From assembly GCF_000485795.1 (NCBI RefSeq), contig NZ_AXZL01000036.1, positions 1 through 36,938 of the forward strand: a DNA stretch of 36,938 bases, in the 5' to 3' direction. How positions within the stretch are numbered: position 1 is the stretch's first letter; every line of letters begins with the position of its first letter. Below are positions 9,308 to 19,279 of this stretch, piece by piece. The notes beneath the pieces were generated by a model, which worked only from the letters and a program-made list of their open reading frames with translations, made no database searches and had not been told where the DNA came from. Origin of the DNA: Shewanella decolorationis S12. GTDB lineage: Bacteria; Pseudomonadota; Gammaproteobacteria; Enterobacterales; Shewanellaceae. Both the position numbers and the translations under genes were made by a program.

Positions 9308-9390
9308 GTCGGGCGACATACGCAAAAGGTTGTCCATAAATGGACTAATTGGCATAAAAGTTTGTAGCATTTTGTAACAAACTATTAAGA
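9275..9390 (-). ncRNA. Candidate small RNA of about 115 nt, minus strand
   Basis: Read on the minus strand there are four successive hairpins: GTTTGT...ACAAAC (arms at 9377–9382 and 9360–9365), GTCCATTTATGGAC (9332–9345), a small GTCG/CGAC stem (about 9308–9317) and a strong terminator ACAGCTAAC...GTTAGCTGT followed by seven T (9275–9307). A plausible sigma-70 promoter lies just upstream: TTGAAA at 9424–9419, a 16-base spacer and TAAAGT at 9402–9397. No convincing ORF fits. The nearest minus-strand gene upstream, ycfP, ends 500 bases away with a MITE-like insertion between, so the terminator is hard to explain as that gene's. The 5' end and any function are inferred. Confidence 0.4.
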
Positions 9391-9602
9391 GCGGCTACTT
9401 TACACAATTCATTATTAATTTCAACAAAATGATAGATACCGCCATAAAAATAGGGGGAATTTAATGCTTTTTGCTGAAATAATCAGCCAAACTAACAATA
9501 TATACCGTCAACCATTCCAAATATTGGCATAAATTGTTGGCTGAATTTATCCGTTGGAGGCAACAATTTGCAAATCTAGTAGACAGATAAATGTGATGGT
9601 TA

Positions 9603-9779
9603 GGACGTGTTGACGTTTCAGGGTTATTTTTGACGGATTCGTCTGGCAAGCCCTTGCTCTTACTTTCTGTTATAAGAGGCGCTCGTCATTTGAGTAGAAT
9701 AACGACACATCATTCCTCGTTGCGCGAGCACATGCATGCCAGAACGAACATAATCTAATCTCAAAACCTCAACACGCCC
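9603..9779. mobile_element. 177-bp MITE-like element with terminal inverted repeats and TA flanks
   Basis: The left end reads GGACGTGTTGACGTTTCA (9603–9620). The reverse complement of the right end reads GGGCGTGTTGAGGTTTTG (9762–9779). They match at 14 of 18 positions. Both sides are flanked by TA (9601–9602 and 9780–9781), as expected for a TA target duplication. No transposase frame lies inside, so it would be a non-autonomous element moved in trans by an IS5- or IS630-type transposase; that family guess is an inference. The interior includes a GCATGCATG-like stretch and a TTGCGCGAGCA segment with no known role. Confidence 0.6.
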
Positions 9780-9888
9780 TAAAACGCGGGATAGAAAAAG
9801 CGCGAATATTAAAGCCCTTACCACCAAGATGAGCGGCGATAAGCACTTTTATTCACAAGAAATGACCACAGGACAAACAAGTTAAACA

Positions 9889-10428
9889 TTAGCCTAATTT
9901 AAAGGCTTTTATCTTAGGAAGATGTGCAGCTAACTGCGGAAATTTATGGGGCTGCGTCTCGTCCCATTCTATGGGGTAATAAGGCTTAAGCGCCGCGGCG
10001 CTAGCCTCACTGTCGAGCACTTCATCCATGCGAGACAAAATACACATGGCTTTATGGGTATTCTTCAACCTGAACTCAGAGACACACTTATTGGCAATAT
10101 CAGCATACTCTTCGGGGCGGTCAATTTTCCCTTGCATCGTCTCTTCAGGATGAAGATTGGGATTGATTAACACCGACTTTAACCCGTTTAAAAAGCCAAT
10201 TCGCTCTGCCCAATACGCCCCTAAGCCAACTCCAACCATTAATGGTGCAGAATCGTCGCTATACTGCATTTGCTTGGCGACCTCTTTCAATAAATGCTGC
10301 ATATCATGCTTGGGATGCAAAGTGCTGTAGCTGATAAGCCGTACATCAGGGTCAATAAACTGCAACTGACGCATTTTTTCGTGATTACCAGGGCTAGTTG
10401 CATCGAATCCATGAAGATAAAAAATCAT
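9889..10428 (-). CDS. ycfP: YcfP-family alpha/beta-hydrolase-fold protein
   Basis: The 179-residue protein closely resembles E. coli YcfP (180 residues). Shared segments include the start 'FYLHGFD..SPGNHEK', '[16 protein letters not shown]', '[13 protein letters not shown]', '[14 protein letters not shown]', '[13 protein letters not shown]' and the C-terminal 'KIKAFK'. The family has an esterase-like fold with an unproven substrate. The nucleophile position 'GVGLGAYW' carries Leu instead of the usual Ser, which questions hydrolase activity. The frame extends upstream to 10482, but the ATG at 10428 matches the family start and has AAGG before it. It follows nagZ on the same strand by about 80 bases, the same partnership as in E. 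coli. Confidence 0.92.
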   Translation of the reverse strand: MIFYLHGFDATSPGNHEKMRQLQFIDPDVRLISYSTLHPKHDMQHLLKEVAKQMQYSDDSAPLMVGVGLGAYWAERIGFLNGLKSVLINPNLHPEETMQGKIDRPEEYADIANKCVSEFRLKNTHKAMCILSRMDEVLDSEASAAALKPYYPIEWDETQPHKFPQLAAHLPKIKAFKLG

Positions 10429-10509
10429 ATTGAGACCTTTTAACAATCTGCCAAACACGGCGCATGTCACTAACCCTAGCAAATATTCATTGCAGAACCT
10501 TGCGCTACA

Positions 10510-11538
10510 TCAAACTTTTGCCTGTTGTGCGAGCAGGATTTGCTCAGCCAGCTGCTTGGCATTTTCCCAACGGCTAGCGTTTTCTAATGCGATAGCAGTT
10601 TGCGCCGCATTGGGTTTAAGTAAACTCGCTGGATGTTGTGGCGCCGCGGCGGGCCACACAAAGCCATTTAACAGTGACATGACGCCCGGATTATCGTTAC
10701 AGACCAAAATCATATCGCAGCCCGCATCCAACGCAGCTTGGGCGCGGCCTAAATAATCCCCCGCAAAGGAAGCGCCCTTCATGCCTAGATCGTCGGAGAA
10801 AATCACCCCGTTAAAGCCTAACTCTTGGCGCAAAATCTGCTTTAACCAGTAGCTTGAAAAGCCCGCAGGATTAGGGTCAACTTTAGGGTAAATAACATGG
10901 GCTGGCATAATGCCCGATAATTTACCTCTAGCAATCAACTCTTTAAACGGCAAAATATCATGATTAAAAATCGCCTCAGCTTCACGTTCATCGATAGGTT
11001 GCGCGATATGGGAGTCCGCCGCCACGCTGCCATGACCGGGGAAATGTTTACCCACAGCGCCCATGCCCGCCTCGGCCATACCCTCTATAAAACTCTGCGC
11101 TAACGCAATCACTTCATCGGGCTTTGCACTAAAACTACGTTTGCCGATCACTTGGCTAATGCCGTTAAGATCGAGCACGGGCGCAAAACTTAAGTCGATG
11201 TCACAGGCAAGTAATTCGATGGCCATTAAAAAGCCTAATTCACAGGCCCAACGTTTAGCGAGAACCATATCGCCCTTGGCCGCCGGCAAAATATCCCCCA
11301 TGGCCGGAATAAGCGTAAAACCTTCGCGAAAACGCTGTACTCGTCCGCCCTCATGGTCAACGGCAATCAAAATCTCAGGACGAATTTGGCGGATCTGTTG
11401 CACTAAGGTGATTAATTGCTCACGGCTGGCAAAATTGCGAGAAAATAGGATCAAACCGCCCACTTGCGGATGGCGCAGCATCTCAGCTTCAGCCTCACTG
11501 ACCTCTAAAGACAGCAGATCCAGCATTAGATAACTCAT
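10510..11538 (-). CDS. nagZ: Beta-N-acetylhexosaminidase NagZ (peptidoglycan recycling)
   Basis: NagZ is a cytoplasmic glycoside hydrolase of family 3. It removes N-acetylglucosamine from anhydromuropeptides during wall recycling, and so feeds the pool that can induce AmpC-type beta-lactamases. The 342-residue protein has '[12 protein letters not shown]' (59–70), the signature '[15 protein letters not shown]' (164–178, with the His of the Asp-Ser-His dyad at about 177) and '[10 protein letters not shown]' (247–256) with the catalytic Asp. The start has GGAGAA before the ATG. A 29-codon frame stops 8 bases before this ATG. It is probably cotranscribed with ycfP and divergent from sdaA. Confidence 0.96.
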   Translation of the reverse strand: MSYLMLDLLSLEVSEAEAEMLRHPQVGGLILFSRNFASREQLITLVQQIRQIRPEILIAVDHEGGRVQRFREGFTLIPAMGDILPAAKGDMVLAKRWACELGFLMAIELLACDIDLSFAPVLDLNGISQVIGKRSFSAKPDEVIALAQSFIEGMAEAGMGAVGKHFPGHGSVAADSHIAQPIDEREAEAIFNHDILPFKELIARGKLSGIMPAHVIYPKVDPNPAGFSSYWLKQILRQELGFNGVIFSDDLGMKGASFAGDYLGRAQAALDAGCDMILVCNDNPGVMSLLNGFVWPAAAPQHPASLLKPNAAQTAIALENASRWENAKQLAEQILLAQQAKV

Positions 11539-11921
11539 ATTTCTCCCTAAAAATTCTTATTCATACTCAAAAAATAACCATAGCGATACTGGCCACTGGG
11601 TTCACAAAAATTCCCGAAAAGCGAGCCATTCGCCATCATACTTTGCTCAAAATCGATTATTTTGCCGATAAAATCGACATTCACTCGCCACTCATTAAGC
11701 TCAGCTTATCCGAAGTCTTTCTAATCAAAAAAACTAATGTGAATCTTAATACTAATCTGTGGGATACTGGGCCATAAGCGTATCACACAAGCACACTTAG
11801 TGCGGTTGATGTCTGCAGTTTGCCAGAGTTTATGGCATAAAAACCAGCGAATTGGCGTTATGACGGCAAAGATCATCCGCACACACTAAAATAAAAATCG
11901 AGACACAACAGGACTTCAATC
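11539..11921. other. Divergent nagZ–sdaA intergenic region
   Basis: This 383-bp gap holds the promoters of nagZ and sdaA. On the minus strand a 29-codon frame (11636–11547, beginning MANGSLFGNF) stops 8 bases before the nagZ ATG; it has only a weak ribosome-binding site. Two AAAATCGA-like repeats occur near 11648–11680. No clear terminator or protein gene was found, and no promoter could be fixed with confidence. Confidence 0.4.
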
Positions 11922-13298
11922 ATGATTAGCGTATTCGATATGTTCAAGATCGGCATTGGCCCTTCGAGTTCACACACTGTTGGCCCCATGAAAGCGGGCA
12001 AAATTTTTATGCAGCACCTTGCTGATTCGGGCCAGATTGCTCAAGTGGATGAATTAAGAGCCGAACTCTTTGGTTCCCTCGGCCAAACAGGCAAAGGCCA
12101 CGGCACGGGTAAAGCCGTTATTTTAGGCTTAATGGGCGAAGATCCTGAAACTGTCGATACCGACAGCATTGATGGCATTCTTGAGCAAGTGTCTAAAAAT
12201 GAGACCCTCACCCTCAGCTGTGGCAAAGTAGTCAAATTTACCCGTGAGGATGGCATTACCTACCACAGACGTAAAACCCTTCCCGCCCATGCGAACGCCA
12301 TGACGTTATACGCCTATAGCAAAGGCGAATGTATTTTTGAGCGTACTTATTACTCTGTCGGCGGCGGATTTATCTTAGATGAAGATGAAATCAACCAACG
12401 TAATGCCTCACCAGCATCGCAAATTGAATCAGCACCTTATGATTTTAACAGCAGCGCCCAATTACTGGATTTATGTACTGAGCATGGCTTAAGCATTTCT
12501 TCCCTGATGATGGCCAACGAGCTTAGCCTTGCCAGTGAAGAAGAAGTCAAAGCCAAGCTGTGGAATATCTGGCAAACCATGAAAACCTGTATTGAACGTG
12601 GTTACCAAAAAGAAGGCATTTTGCCAGGCGGTTTAAAACTTCGTCGCCGCGCACCAGCACTCTATCGTCGCCTCAAAGCCGAAGGCCGTAACAACGTCGA
12701 TCCATTAACCGCAATGGATTGGGTCGATTTATTCGCCCTCTCGGTCAACGAGCAAAACGCTGCTGGCGATCGCGTTGTGACTGCGCCAACAAACGGCGCC
12801 GCAGGCATTATCCCTGCCGTGCTGTGTTACTACGATACCTTCGTGCAAGAAGTCGATATCGATGTTTGCGCCCGTTACCTGTTAACCGCCGCTGCGATTG
12901 GTATTCTTTACAAGAAAAATGCCTCGATTTCAGGCGCTGAAGTTGGCTGTCAAGGTGAAGTCGGTGTAGCCTGCTCAATGGCAGCAGGCGCATTAACCGA
13001 GATCATGGGCGGCACAGTCGAACATGTTGAAAACGCAGCCGAAATCGGTATGGAACATAACCTAGGCTTGACCTGCGATCCCGTAGGCGGCCTAGTACAA
13101 GTGCCCTGTATTGAACGTAATGCAATGGGTGCTATCAAGGCGATTAACGCCTCACGTATGGCGCTACGCGGCGACGGTAACCACAAGGTGTCACTGGATA
13201 AAGTGATCAAAACCATGATGGACACCGGTAAAGATATGCGCAGCAAATACAAAGAAACCGCCAAAGGCGGCCTTGCGGTTAACATTGTCGAGTGTTAA
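11922..13298 (+). CDS. sdaA: L-serine ammonia-lyase (iron-sulfur L-serine dehydratase)
   Basis: The enzyme deaminates L-serine to pyruvate and ammonia using a [4Fe-4S] cluster. The 458-residue single-chain form matches E. coli SdaA (454). The start '[26 protein letters not shown]' region is diagnostic; its serine cluster lies at about 16–18. The cluster-binding region contains '[16 protein letters not shown]' and '[21 protein letters not shown]' near residues 345–405, with the conserved cysteines present. A ribosome-binding site (AGGA) lies 9 bases upstream of the ATG. It appears to be a single-gene unit ending at a GC-rich hairpin 40 bases downstream. There is no serine transporter next to it, unlike sdaBC in E. 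coli. Confidence 0.96.
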   Translation: MISVFDMFKIGIGPSSSHTVGPMKAGKIFMQHLADSGQIAQVDELRAELFGSLGQTGKGHGTGKAVILGLMGEDPETVDTDSIDGILEQVSKNETLTLSCGKVVKFTREDGITYHRRKTLPAHANAMTLYAYSKGECIFERTYYSVGGGFILDEDEINQRNASPASQIESAPYDFNSSAQLLDLCTEHGLSISSLMMANELSLASEEEVKAKLWNIWQTMKTCIERGYQKEGILPGGLKLRRRAPALYRRLKAEGRNNVDPLTAMDWVDLFALSVNEQNAAGDRVVTAPTNGAAGIIPAVLCYYDTFVQEVDIDVCARYLLTAAAIGILYKKNASISGAEVGCQGEVGVACSMAAGALTEIMGGTVEHVENAAEIGMEHNLGLTCDPVGGLVQVPCIERNAMGAIKAINASRMALRGDGNHKVSLDKVIKTMMDTGKDMRSKYKETAKGGLAVNIVEC

Positions 13299-13340
13299 TC
13301 CACTCAAGCTGTTAATTAACTTAAGTCTTTAATACTGTCA

Positions 13341-13382
13341 TGCCGCGCTTAACCGTCCAAACCTAAACGATTAAGCGCGGCA
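13341..13382 (+). terminator. Hairpin between sdaA and the convergent protease gene
   Basis: A perfect 12-base-pair stem, TGCCGCGCTTAA (13341–13352) with TTAAGCGCGGCA (13371–13382), has an 18-base loop. The T-tract after it is short (TTTGTTT), so it may be a weak terminator or an end-protecting hairpin shared by both converging transcripts. Confidence 0.55.
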
Positions 13383-13409
13383 TTTGTTTATCCCGTACAA
13401 TCTAATACC

Positions 13410-14195
13410 TTAACTATCGGGACATATTTCTGGCGATATTCCGGATGTCTGCAAAAGCGTTTTCTCGATCCAATCCCTGAAATAGGCAATGCGTGAGTAA
13501 TGCTCAATCACACCGTACTTACCCTCTTCCCAATTGGTTGACTCGGCATTTTGCCATGAGCTGACACCGATAAGGCAGACTAAATTTGTCGAGACGAGAT
13601 ATGCGGGGCCACCCGAATCTCCAGGGCCACTGATCCCCTCTAGTGGTAAGGCGTTCGCGTCGCGGTCAAAGATAAATTGCAGCCATTGCTCCTGCACCCC
13701 AACCACGGCATTGTGTGCCGCGCGTAATTGTTTATCGGCCCCCGCAACGCCCATCAGCCCATTACCATAGTCGCCACGCCCGACAAAGGTGGCGATTTTG
13801 CCCTTTTCGGTTGAGGCATGATTCAATTTAGCGATTGTGGCGTCTTCAATTGGAGATGCCAATTGGACCAATGCAATGTCATTGGGAAAGTGCCTTTCTT
13901 TCCAAAGTGGATGTTTTATTACGTCTTTAATCGAGTAAAAATCCGTTTTAAATTGCACTTTATTGCCAGTCGTTAGCTCATTAGCCACATGCGCAGCCGT
14001 CACAATCCATTGCTTATCGATAAGGCTGCCAGTGCCAAGCACGATTTCATCACCTTTATAAAGCCCTAAAAAGGTGACCGTCGAATTATCGCGTTGCGCC
14101 GCCGCTTGATATTTCGCGTCTTCCACATCATGCCTGATAATCATGGCATTGGCGGTACTCGTTATCGCCAGTAACAGCACGAACATCCATTTCAT
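13410..14195 (-). CDS. Secreted trypsin-like serine protease (family S1)
   Basis: The 261-residue protein has a signal peptide (about 1–17, ending 'STANA'). The catalytic triad is intact: His69 in 'VTAAHVA', Asp106 in 'NDIALVQL' and Ser194 in 'GPGDSGGPAY'. It should therefore be an active exported peptidase. 'LIGVSSWQNAE' follows the active serine as in other S1 enzymes. There is no PDZ domain, so it is not a DegP/DegS-type protease, and no C-terminal sorting signal was seen. The ATG has AGGAGTT before it. Neighbours give no functional hint; it stands alone between converging hairpins. Its substrate cannot be told from sequence. Confidence 0.9.
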   Translation of the reverse strand: MKWMFVLLLAITSTANAMIIRHDVEDAKYQAAAQRDNSTVTFLGLYKGDEIVLGTGSLIDKQWIVTAAHVANELTTGNKVQFKTDFYSIKDVIKHPLWKERHFPNDIALVQLASPIEDATIAKLNHASTEKGKIATFVGRGDYGNGLMGVAGADKQLRAAHNAVVGVQEQWLQFIFDRDANALPLEGISGPGDSGGPAYLVSTNLVCLIGVSSWQNAESTNWEEGKYGVIEHYSRIAYFRDWIEKTLLQTSGISPEICPDS

Positions 14196-14382
14196 ATTGA
14201 ACTCCTATCCTTATATATTTATTCGTCAATATTGTATTGAGAATATAGAGAATAAATCATCTTTAATTTCGAGAACTTAACAACTTTTTCTCATTTGAGA
14301 TATAGCTGCGGCGTTCAAATCATTCAGCCGCGATGGGTCAACAAGACATGCTGAATGACATCGCGATTTATCTATAGAAAAT

Positions 14383-14417
14383 AAAATCGCGGTAAACTTG
14401 AGTTCACCGCGATTTTT
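14383..14417. terminator. Bidirectional terminator downstream of fghA
   Basis: The stem AAAATCGCGGTAAACT (14383–14398) pairs with AGTTCACCGCGATTTT (14401–14416) with one mismatch and a two-base loop, flanked by T-runs on either strand. On the minus strand it closes the fghA transcript. Confidence 0.8.
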
Positions 14418-14480
14418 AATATTTAACCCTAGGCTTTAACTCTGAGGTTTAATCCTGAAAGGGGTTAACGATTGGCAACC

Positions 14481-15320
14481 TTATTTAAAATACAAGCTAT
14501 GGAATTTAAGGTGCTCTTCAATAAAGCTCGCAATAAAATAATAGCTATGGTCATAGCCCGCCTGCATACGCAAATCTAAGGGGTAACCTTTTGCTTTGGC
14601 AATATCACTGAGCGTTTGCGGCATCAGTTGCGCTTCTAAAAAGCTGTCGGCGTCACCTTGGTCGACTAACACAGGCACTTCATTAATAGCCAGTTTTAGC
14701 AACTCACAGGCATCGTATTGGCGCCAGTGCTCGCGATTTTCCCCTAAATACTCGGTAAAAGCTTTAATCCCCCAAGGCGCATTGCTTGGATTACTGATAG
14801 GACTAAAAGCCGAGATTGAGCTGTATCTGTGGGGATGGGTTAACCCTATCACTAACGCGCCGTGCCCACCCATGGAGTGGCCAGAGATAGCGCGCTGCTC
14901 CGTCACGGGGAAATTCGCTTCAATCAGCGCTGGCAGTTCATGCACAATATAGTCGTACATTTTATAGTGACGATTCCAAGGCGCTCTGGTCGCGTTTAAA
15001 TAAAACCCCGCGCCTAAGCCTAAGTCATAGGCTTTATCCGGAGCATCGGCAACATCATCGCCACGTGGGCTGGTATCCGGGGCGACGATAGCCATTCCCA
15101 ACTGAGCCGCAATACGCTGCGCGCCCGCCTTCTGCATAAAGTTTTCGTCGGTACAGGTGAGACCCGATAGCCAATACAACACAGGCACAGGTTTGTTGGC
15201 CGCCTCGGGTGGCAGGTAAATCGCAAAGCGCATCTCGCAATTCAGCGCCTGAGATTGATGGCGATACTGTTTGTGCCAACCACCAAAACTCTTGTTACAA
15301 CTGATATTTTCTATGGTCAT
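14481..15320 (-). CDS. fghA: S-formylglutathione hydrolase
   Basis: This is the second step of glutathione-dependent formaldehyde oxidation: S-formylglutathione is hydrolysed to formate and glutathione. The 279-residue protein has the serine-hydrolase motif GHSMGG (nucleophile Ser149), an acidic residue in 'DQGDADSFL' (Asp225) and His258 in 'GYDHSYYF'. 'LYWLSGLTCTDENF' at 48–61 is typical of the family. The frame extends seven codons further, but the ATG at 15320 has AAAGGG at correct spacing and gives the family length. It lies 127 bases downstream of frmA on the same strand, with a hairpin between them. E. coli calls its homologues frmB and yeiG. Confidence 0.94.
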   Translation of the reverse strand: MTIENISCNKSFGGWHKQYRHQSQALNCEMRFAIYLPPEAANKPVPVLYWLSGLTCTDENFMQKAGAQRIAAQLGMAIVAPDTSPRGDDVADAPDKAYDLGLGAGFYLNATRAPWNRHYKMYDYIVHELPALIEANFPVTEQRAISGHSMGGHGALVIGLTHPHRYSSISAFSPISNPSNAPWGIKAFTEYLGENREHWRQYDACELLKLAINEVPVLVDQGDADSFLEAQLMPQTLSDIAKAKGYPLDLRMQAGYDHSYYFIASFIEEHLKFHSLYFK

Positions 15321-15393
15321 TTCAATCCCTTTCCTGTTCACTTTCAGCGTTTCACTTGCCGTTCAAGGCCCTATTGCAAGCTTAAAACGCACA

Positions 15394-15428
15394 AGCAGCA
15401 GATAAGCCGTTAGCGGTTATCTGCTGCT
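15394..15428 (-). other. Strong intergenic hairpin between frmA and fghA
   Basis: AGCAGCAGATAA (15394–15405) and TTATCTGCTGCT (15417–15428) form a perfect 12-base-pair stem, with a possible CCG/CGG extension inside the loop. There is no T-run after it on the minus strand, so it is unlikely to be a full terminator. It may stabilise the upstream frmA message or reduce read-through into fghA. Confidence 0.55.
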
Positions 15429-15447
15429 GTGATGGCAAACTGAGCGC

Positions 15448-16608
<1,161 letters not shown>

Positions 16609-16782
16609 TCAATGGGCTTATCAATTTATGGCTTATCCTAGCCCGACTCGCTTGTAAGCATAGATTGAGGCGAACGGATCAGCTTAAAAATAGTGTTCGG
16701 TAATGCAGTCACTCGATTGTATTTATTTCATGAGGATTGATAATCTAGCATTTTAGTAATTCATTTTTACTAAGGAGTAATA

Positions 16783-17658
16783 ATGTACCTTTGGGATGGC
16801 ATATCAGAATTTGTGGCAGTGGCCGAAGCCGAGAACTTTACCCTAGCGGCGCAGCGCCTCAATGTGTCCACCGCCCACGTGAGTCGGCAAATCGGCGCGC
16901 TGGAAAATCGCCTCGGCACTAAGCTGTTTTACCGTACGACTCGCAAGGTATCGCTCACCGAAGAAGGCACGATTTATTATCGCCATTGCCGCCAATTACA
17001 GACAGGACTCGAGGAGGCCGAACGGGCCATTACCGATCTAAAGGGCTCGCCCCAAGGATTGGTGAAACTCACCGCCCCCGTGGCCTACGGCGAAAAATTT
17101 ATCATGCCATTACTCAATGATTTTATGGTGCAGTATCCCAGTGTGGAATTTAATGTCGACTTGACCAACAGAACCTTAGATTTGATTGAAGGCGGCTATG
17201 ATTTGGCTATTCGCCTTGGCAAACTCGCCGACTCTAGCCTGATGGCCAAACCTTTGAGTAGCCGCACCCATTATGTGGCCGCCTCACCCAGTTACGTTGA
17301 AAAATACGGTGAGCCCCATACGCTTTCGGAGTTAAATCAACATAATTGCCTGATCGGGAATCACAATTACTGGCGCTTTATTGAAAATGGCCGCGAGCGC
17401 AATATTAAGGTACGTGGCAACCTTATCTGCAACAGCGGTTACGCCCTGCGTGATGCGGCGCTAAAGGGCATAGGGATAGTGCAACTCCCTGATTATTATA
17501 TTGAGGAAGATATTCATGCAGGTAAACTCATCTCCTTCCTCGACGCCCACCGCGAAGCTAAAGAAGGCATTTGGGCACTCTACCCCCAGAATCGTCACCT
17601 GAGCGCTAAAGTGCGGGTTTTAGTGGATTATTTAGCTGAAAAACTGGCGAGCAGTTAA
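16783..17658 (+). CDS. LysR-family transcriptional regulator
   Basis: The 291-residue protein has the N-terminal winged helix-turn-helix ('FVAVAEAENFTLAAQRLNVS' to 'SRQIGALENRLGTKLFYRTTRKVSLTEEG') at residues 9–67. A substrate-binding domain spans 90–290 and contains 'NRTLDLIEGGYDLAIRLG', typical of the large CrgA/AaeR-like group. A very strong ribosome-binding site (AAGGAG) precedes the ATG. An inverted repeat TTAGTA...TACTAA (16753–16773) abuts that site and may be used for autoregulation. It diverges from frmA with a 195-base shared promoter region, so control of the formaldehyde genes is the simplest reading. The ligand is unknown. Confidence 0.9.
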   Translation: MYLWDGISEFVAVAEAENFTLAAQRLNVSTAHVSRQIGALENRLGTKLFYRTTRKVSLTEEGTIYYRHCRQLQTGLEEAERAITDLKGSPQGLVKLTAPVAYGEKFIMPLLNDFMVQYPSVEFNVDLTNRTLDLIEGGYDLAIRLGKLADSSLMAKPLSSRTHYVAASPSYVEKYGEPHTLSELNQHNCLIGNHNYWRFIENGRERNIKVRGNLICNSGYALRDAALKGIGIVQLPDYYIEEDIHAGKLISFLDAHREAKEGIWALYPQNRHLSAKVRVLVDYLAEKLASS

Positions 17659-17720
17659 CTCACAACAATAAATCCAATATGAGTGACAATCACCTCGCGC
17701 TCGTCAGACGCCCCACCTGT

Positions 17721-19010
17721 TTAGCGCCAGTTTTCCCTTAGGGTGTAATACAACATCCCTAGCGCAAGGGCCTGATTACCAAACCATTCATTCAGTGGGA
17801 TCCGGATATGGCGCATCGCGGCGAAGAGATCAAACTCGCGCATTTGACCATCGATCGCCTGCCCCATGATCTCTGCCATAATATGGGAAGTCGCGACGCC
17901 ATGACCCGAATATCCCTGACAATAGAAGATATTCGGCGCTATCTTGCCCAGCTGGGGAATACGGTTAATCACAATTCCCGCCATGCCAGCCCAAGCAAAT
18001 TCAATATCGACACCTTTTAACTGGGGGAAAGTGCGTTCAATCGCCGGACGCAGCTCGGCAGCAACGTTTTTAGGATCGCGGCCGCTGTAATTGGTGCCAC
18101 CGCCAAACATCAAACGGTGATCGGCGGTTAAGCGGTAATAATCCAGCACGAAGCGGCAATCATACACGGCTAAATCCTGCGGATTGAGTTGCTTAGCCAG
18201 CTCTGGCGGCAATTGCGCTGTCGCACAATTCCCAAGGGAGGCGGGAAATAACATGCCCCTCAGCTGAGGTCGGCCCAATTTGTGGTAGGCATTGCCCGCG
18301 ATAAGCACGTTATTTGCCTTAACCGTTCCTTTTGGCGTGACAACAGTTGCCAGCTCTCCTTGCTGAATATCCAGCACCTGCGAGTGTTCAAAAATCTTAG
18401 CGCCTAAGGAGGCTGCGGCTCGCGCCTCACCAAGACATAAATTCACCGAATGCAGATGCATATTGCGTCGATTAACTAAACCGCCGTGATACAAGGGCGA
18501 AGCTAAATAGGCGGGCATATCCTGTTCTGGCACTAAGGTCATAAACTCACCCATGCCACGGCGATTGGCTTCATCGAACATTTGCTGTAACTCTGCCAGA
18601 TGTGAGGGGCGATACGCCGTCTGGATATGGCCAAATTTTAAATCACAATCAATGCCATACTTCGCCACTCTGTTTTTGATGATATCGTGCCCACGCCAGC
18701 GCAGATTCCACACATAATCTTCGGCCTCCTGACCAAGCTGACGCCGCAATTGCTTGGTCATGGCGGCATCGCCAGATAGGCTTCCGGTCACTTGGCCACC
18801 ATTGCGGCCTGTCGCGCCCCAGGCAATTTTATTTGCCTCTAACAATGCGACCTTGTAGCCCTTTTCAGACAATTCAACCGCTGTTGCCACACCGGTAAAT
18901 CCACCGCCGATAATGGCCACATCGACCCGAATATCGCCTTCGAGTTCTGGATAATCAGACTCTTGCTTGATGGTAGCATTGTAATAAGAGGCGCAGCGTT
19001 TGGCTGACAT
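17721..19010 (-). CDS. PuuB-like FAD-dependent oxidoreductase (gamma-glutamylputrescine oxidase family)
   Basis: The 429-residue flavoprotein is of the DadA/glycine-oxidase type. The FAD-binding Rossmann motif 'VAIIGGGFTGVATAVELSEKG' starts at residue 31. 'WGATGRNGGQVTG' and the C-terminal 'GYSGHGVATSHIMAEIMGQA' are characteristic of the PuuB group (E. coli PuuB: 426). PuuB oxidises gamma-glutamylputrescine to the aldehyde in putrescine breakdown. No other puu gene is nearby, so the true substrate is uncertain. The frame extends to 19175, but the ATG at 19010 with AGGAAAG before it fits the family length. It converges with the LysR gene and diverges from the methyltransferase. Confidence 0.8.
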   Translation of the reverse strand: MSAKRCASYYNATIKQESDYPELEGDIRVDVAIIGGGFTGVATAVELSEKGYKVALLEANKIAWGATGRNGGQVTGSLSGDAAMTKQLRRQLGQEAEDYVWNLRWRGHDIIKNRVAKYGIDCDLKFGHIQTAYRPSHLAELQQMFDEANRRGMGEFMTLVPEQDMPAYLASPLYHGGLVNRRNMHLHSVNLCLGEARAAASLGAKIFEHSQVLDIQQGELATVVTPKGTVKANNVLIAGNAYHKLGRPQLRGMLFPASLGNCATAQLPPELAKQLNPQDLAVYDCRFVLDYYRLTADHRLMFGGGTNYSGRDPKNVAAELRPAIERTFPQLKGVDIEFAWAGMAGIVINRIPQLGKIAPNIFYCQGYSGHGVATSHIMAEIMGQAIDGQMREFDLFAAMRHIRIPLNEWFGNQALALGMLYYTLRENWR

Positions 19011-19279
19011 AGGCTTTCCTTGGGCAGATTTAGATTTGTATGTTTTATATTTTTTACAATCGTTCAGAATTTTTGAGTATAGCGAAGTCAATAACTTGGT
19101 CAACAGAAGAATGAGGCAACTTGATAAGAATAAACGAGTTATTCGGTTCTGAATGGAAGTAGCCGCCATATTCACTTAAGCTAGAGGCCATTAGCATCTC
19201 GCAGCATTTTGGGGCACAGTTTCTTTAGATGGAAAAACCGACTTCGTTGCCCTCTGATTGGACAATTTTAGGACAAACC

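Noticed and set aside
9461..9649. 62-codon minus-strand frame in the gap between acyP and ycfP
   Set aside because: It runs across the left end of the MITE-like element, has no ribosome-binding site and its composition does not look coding.
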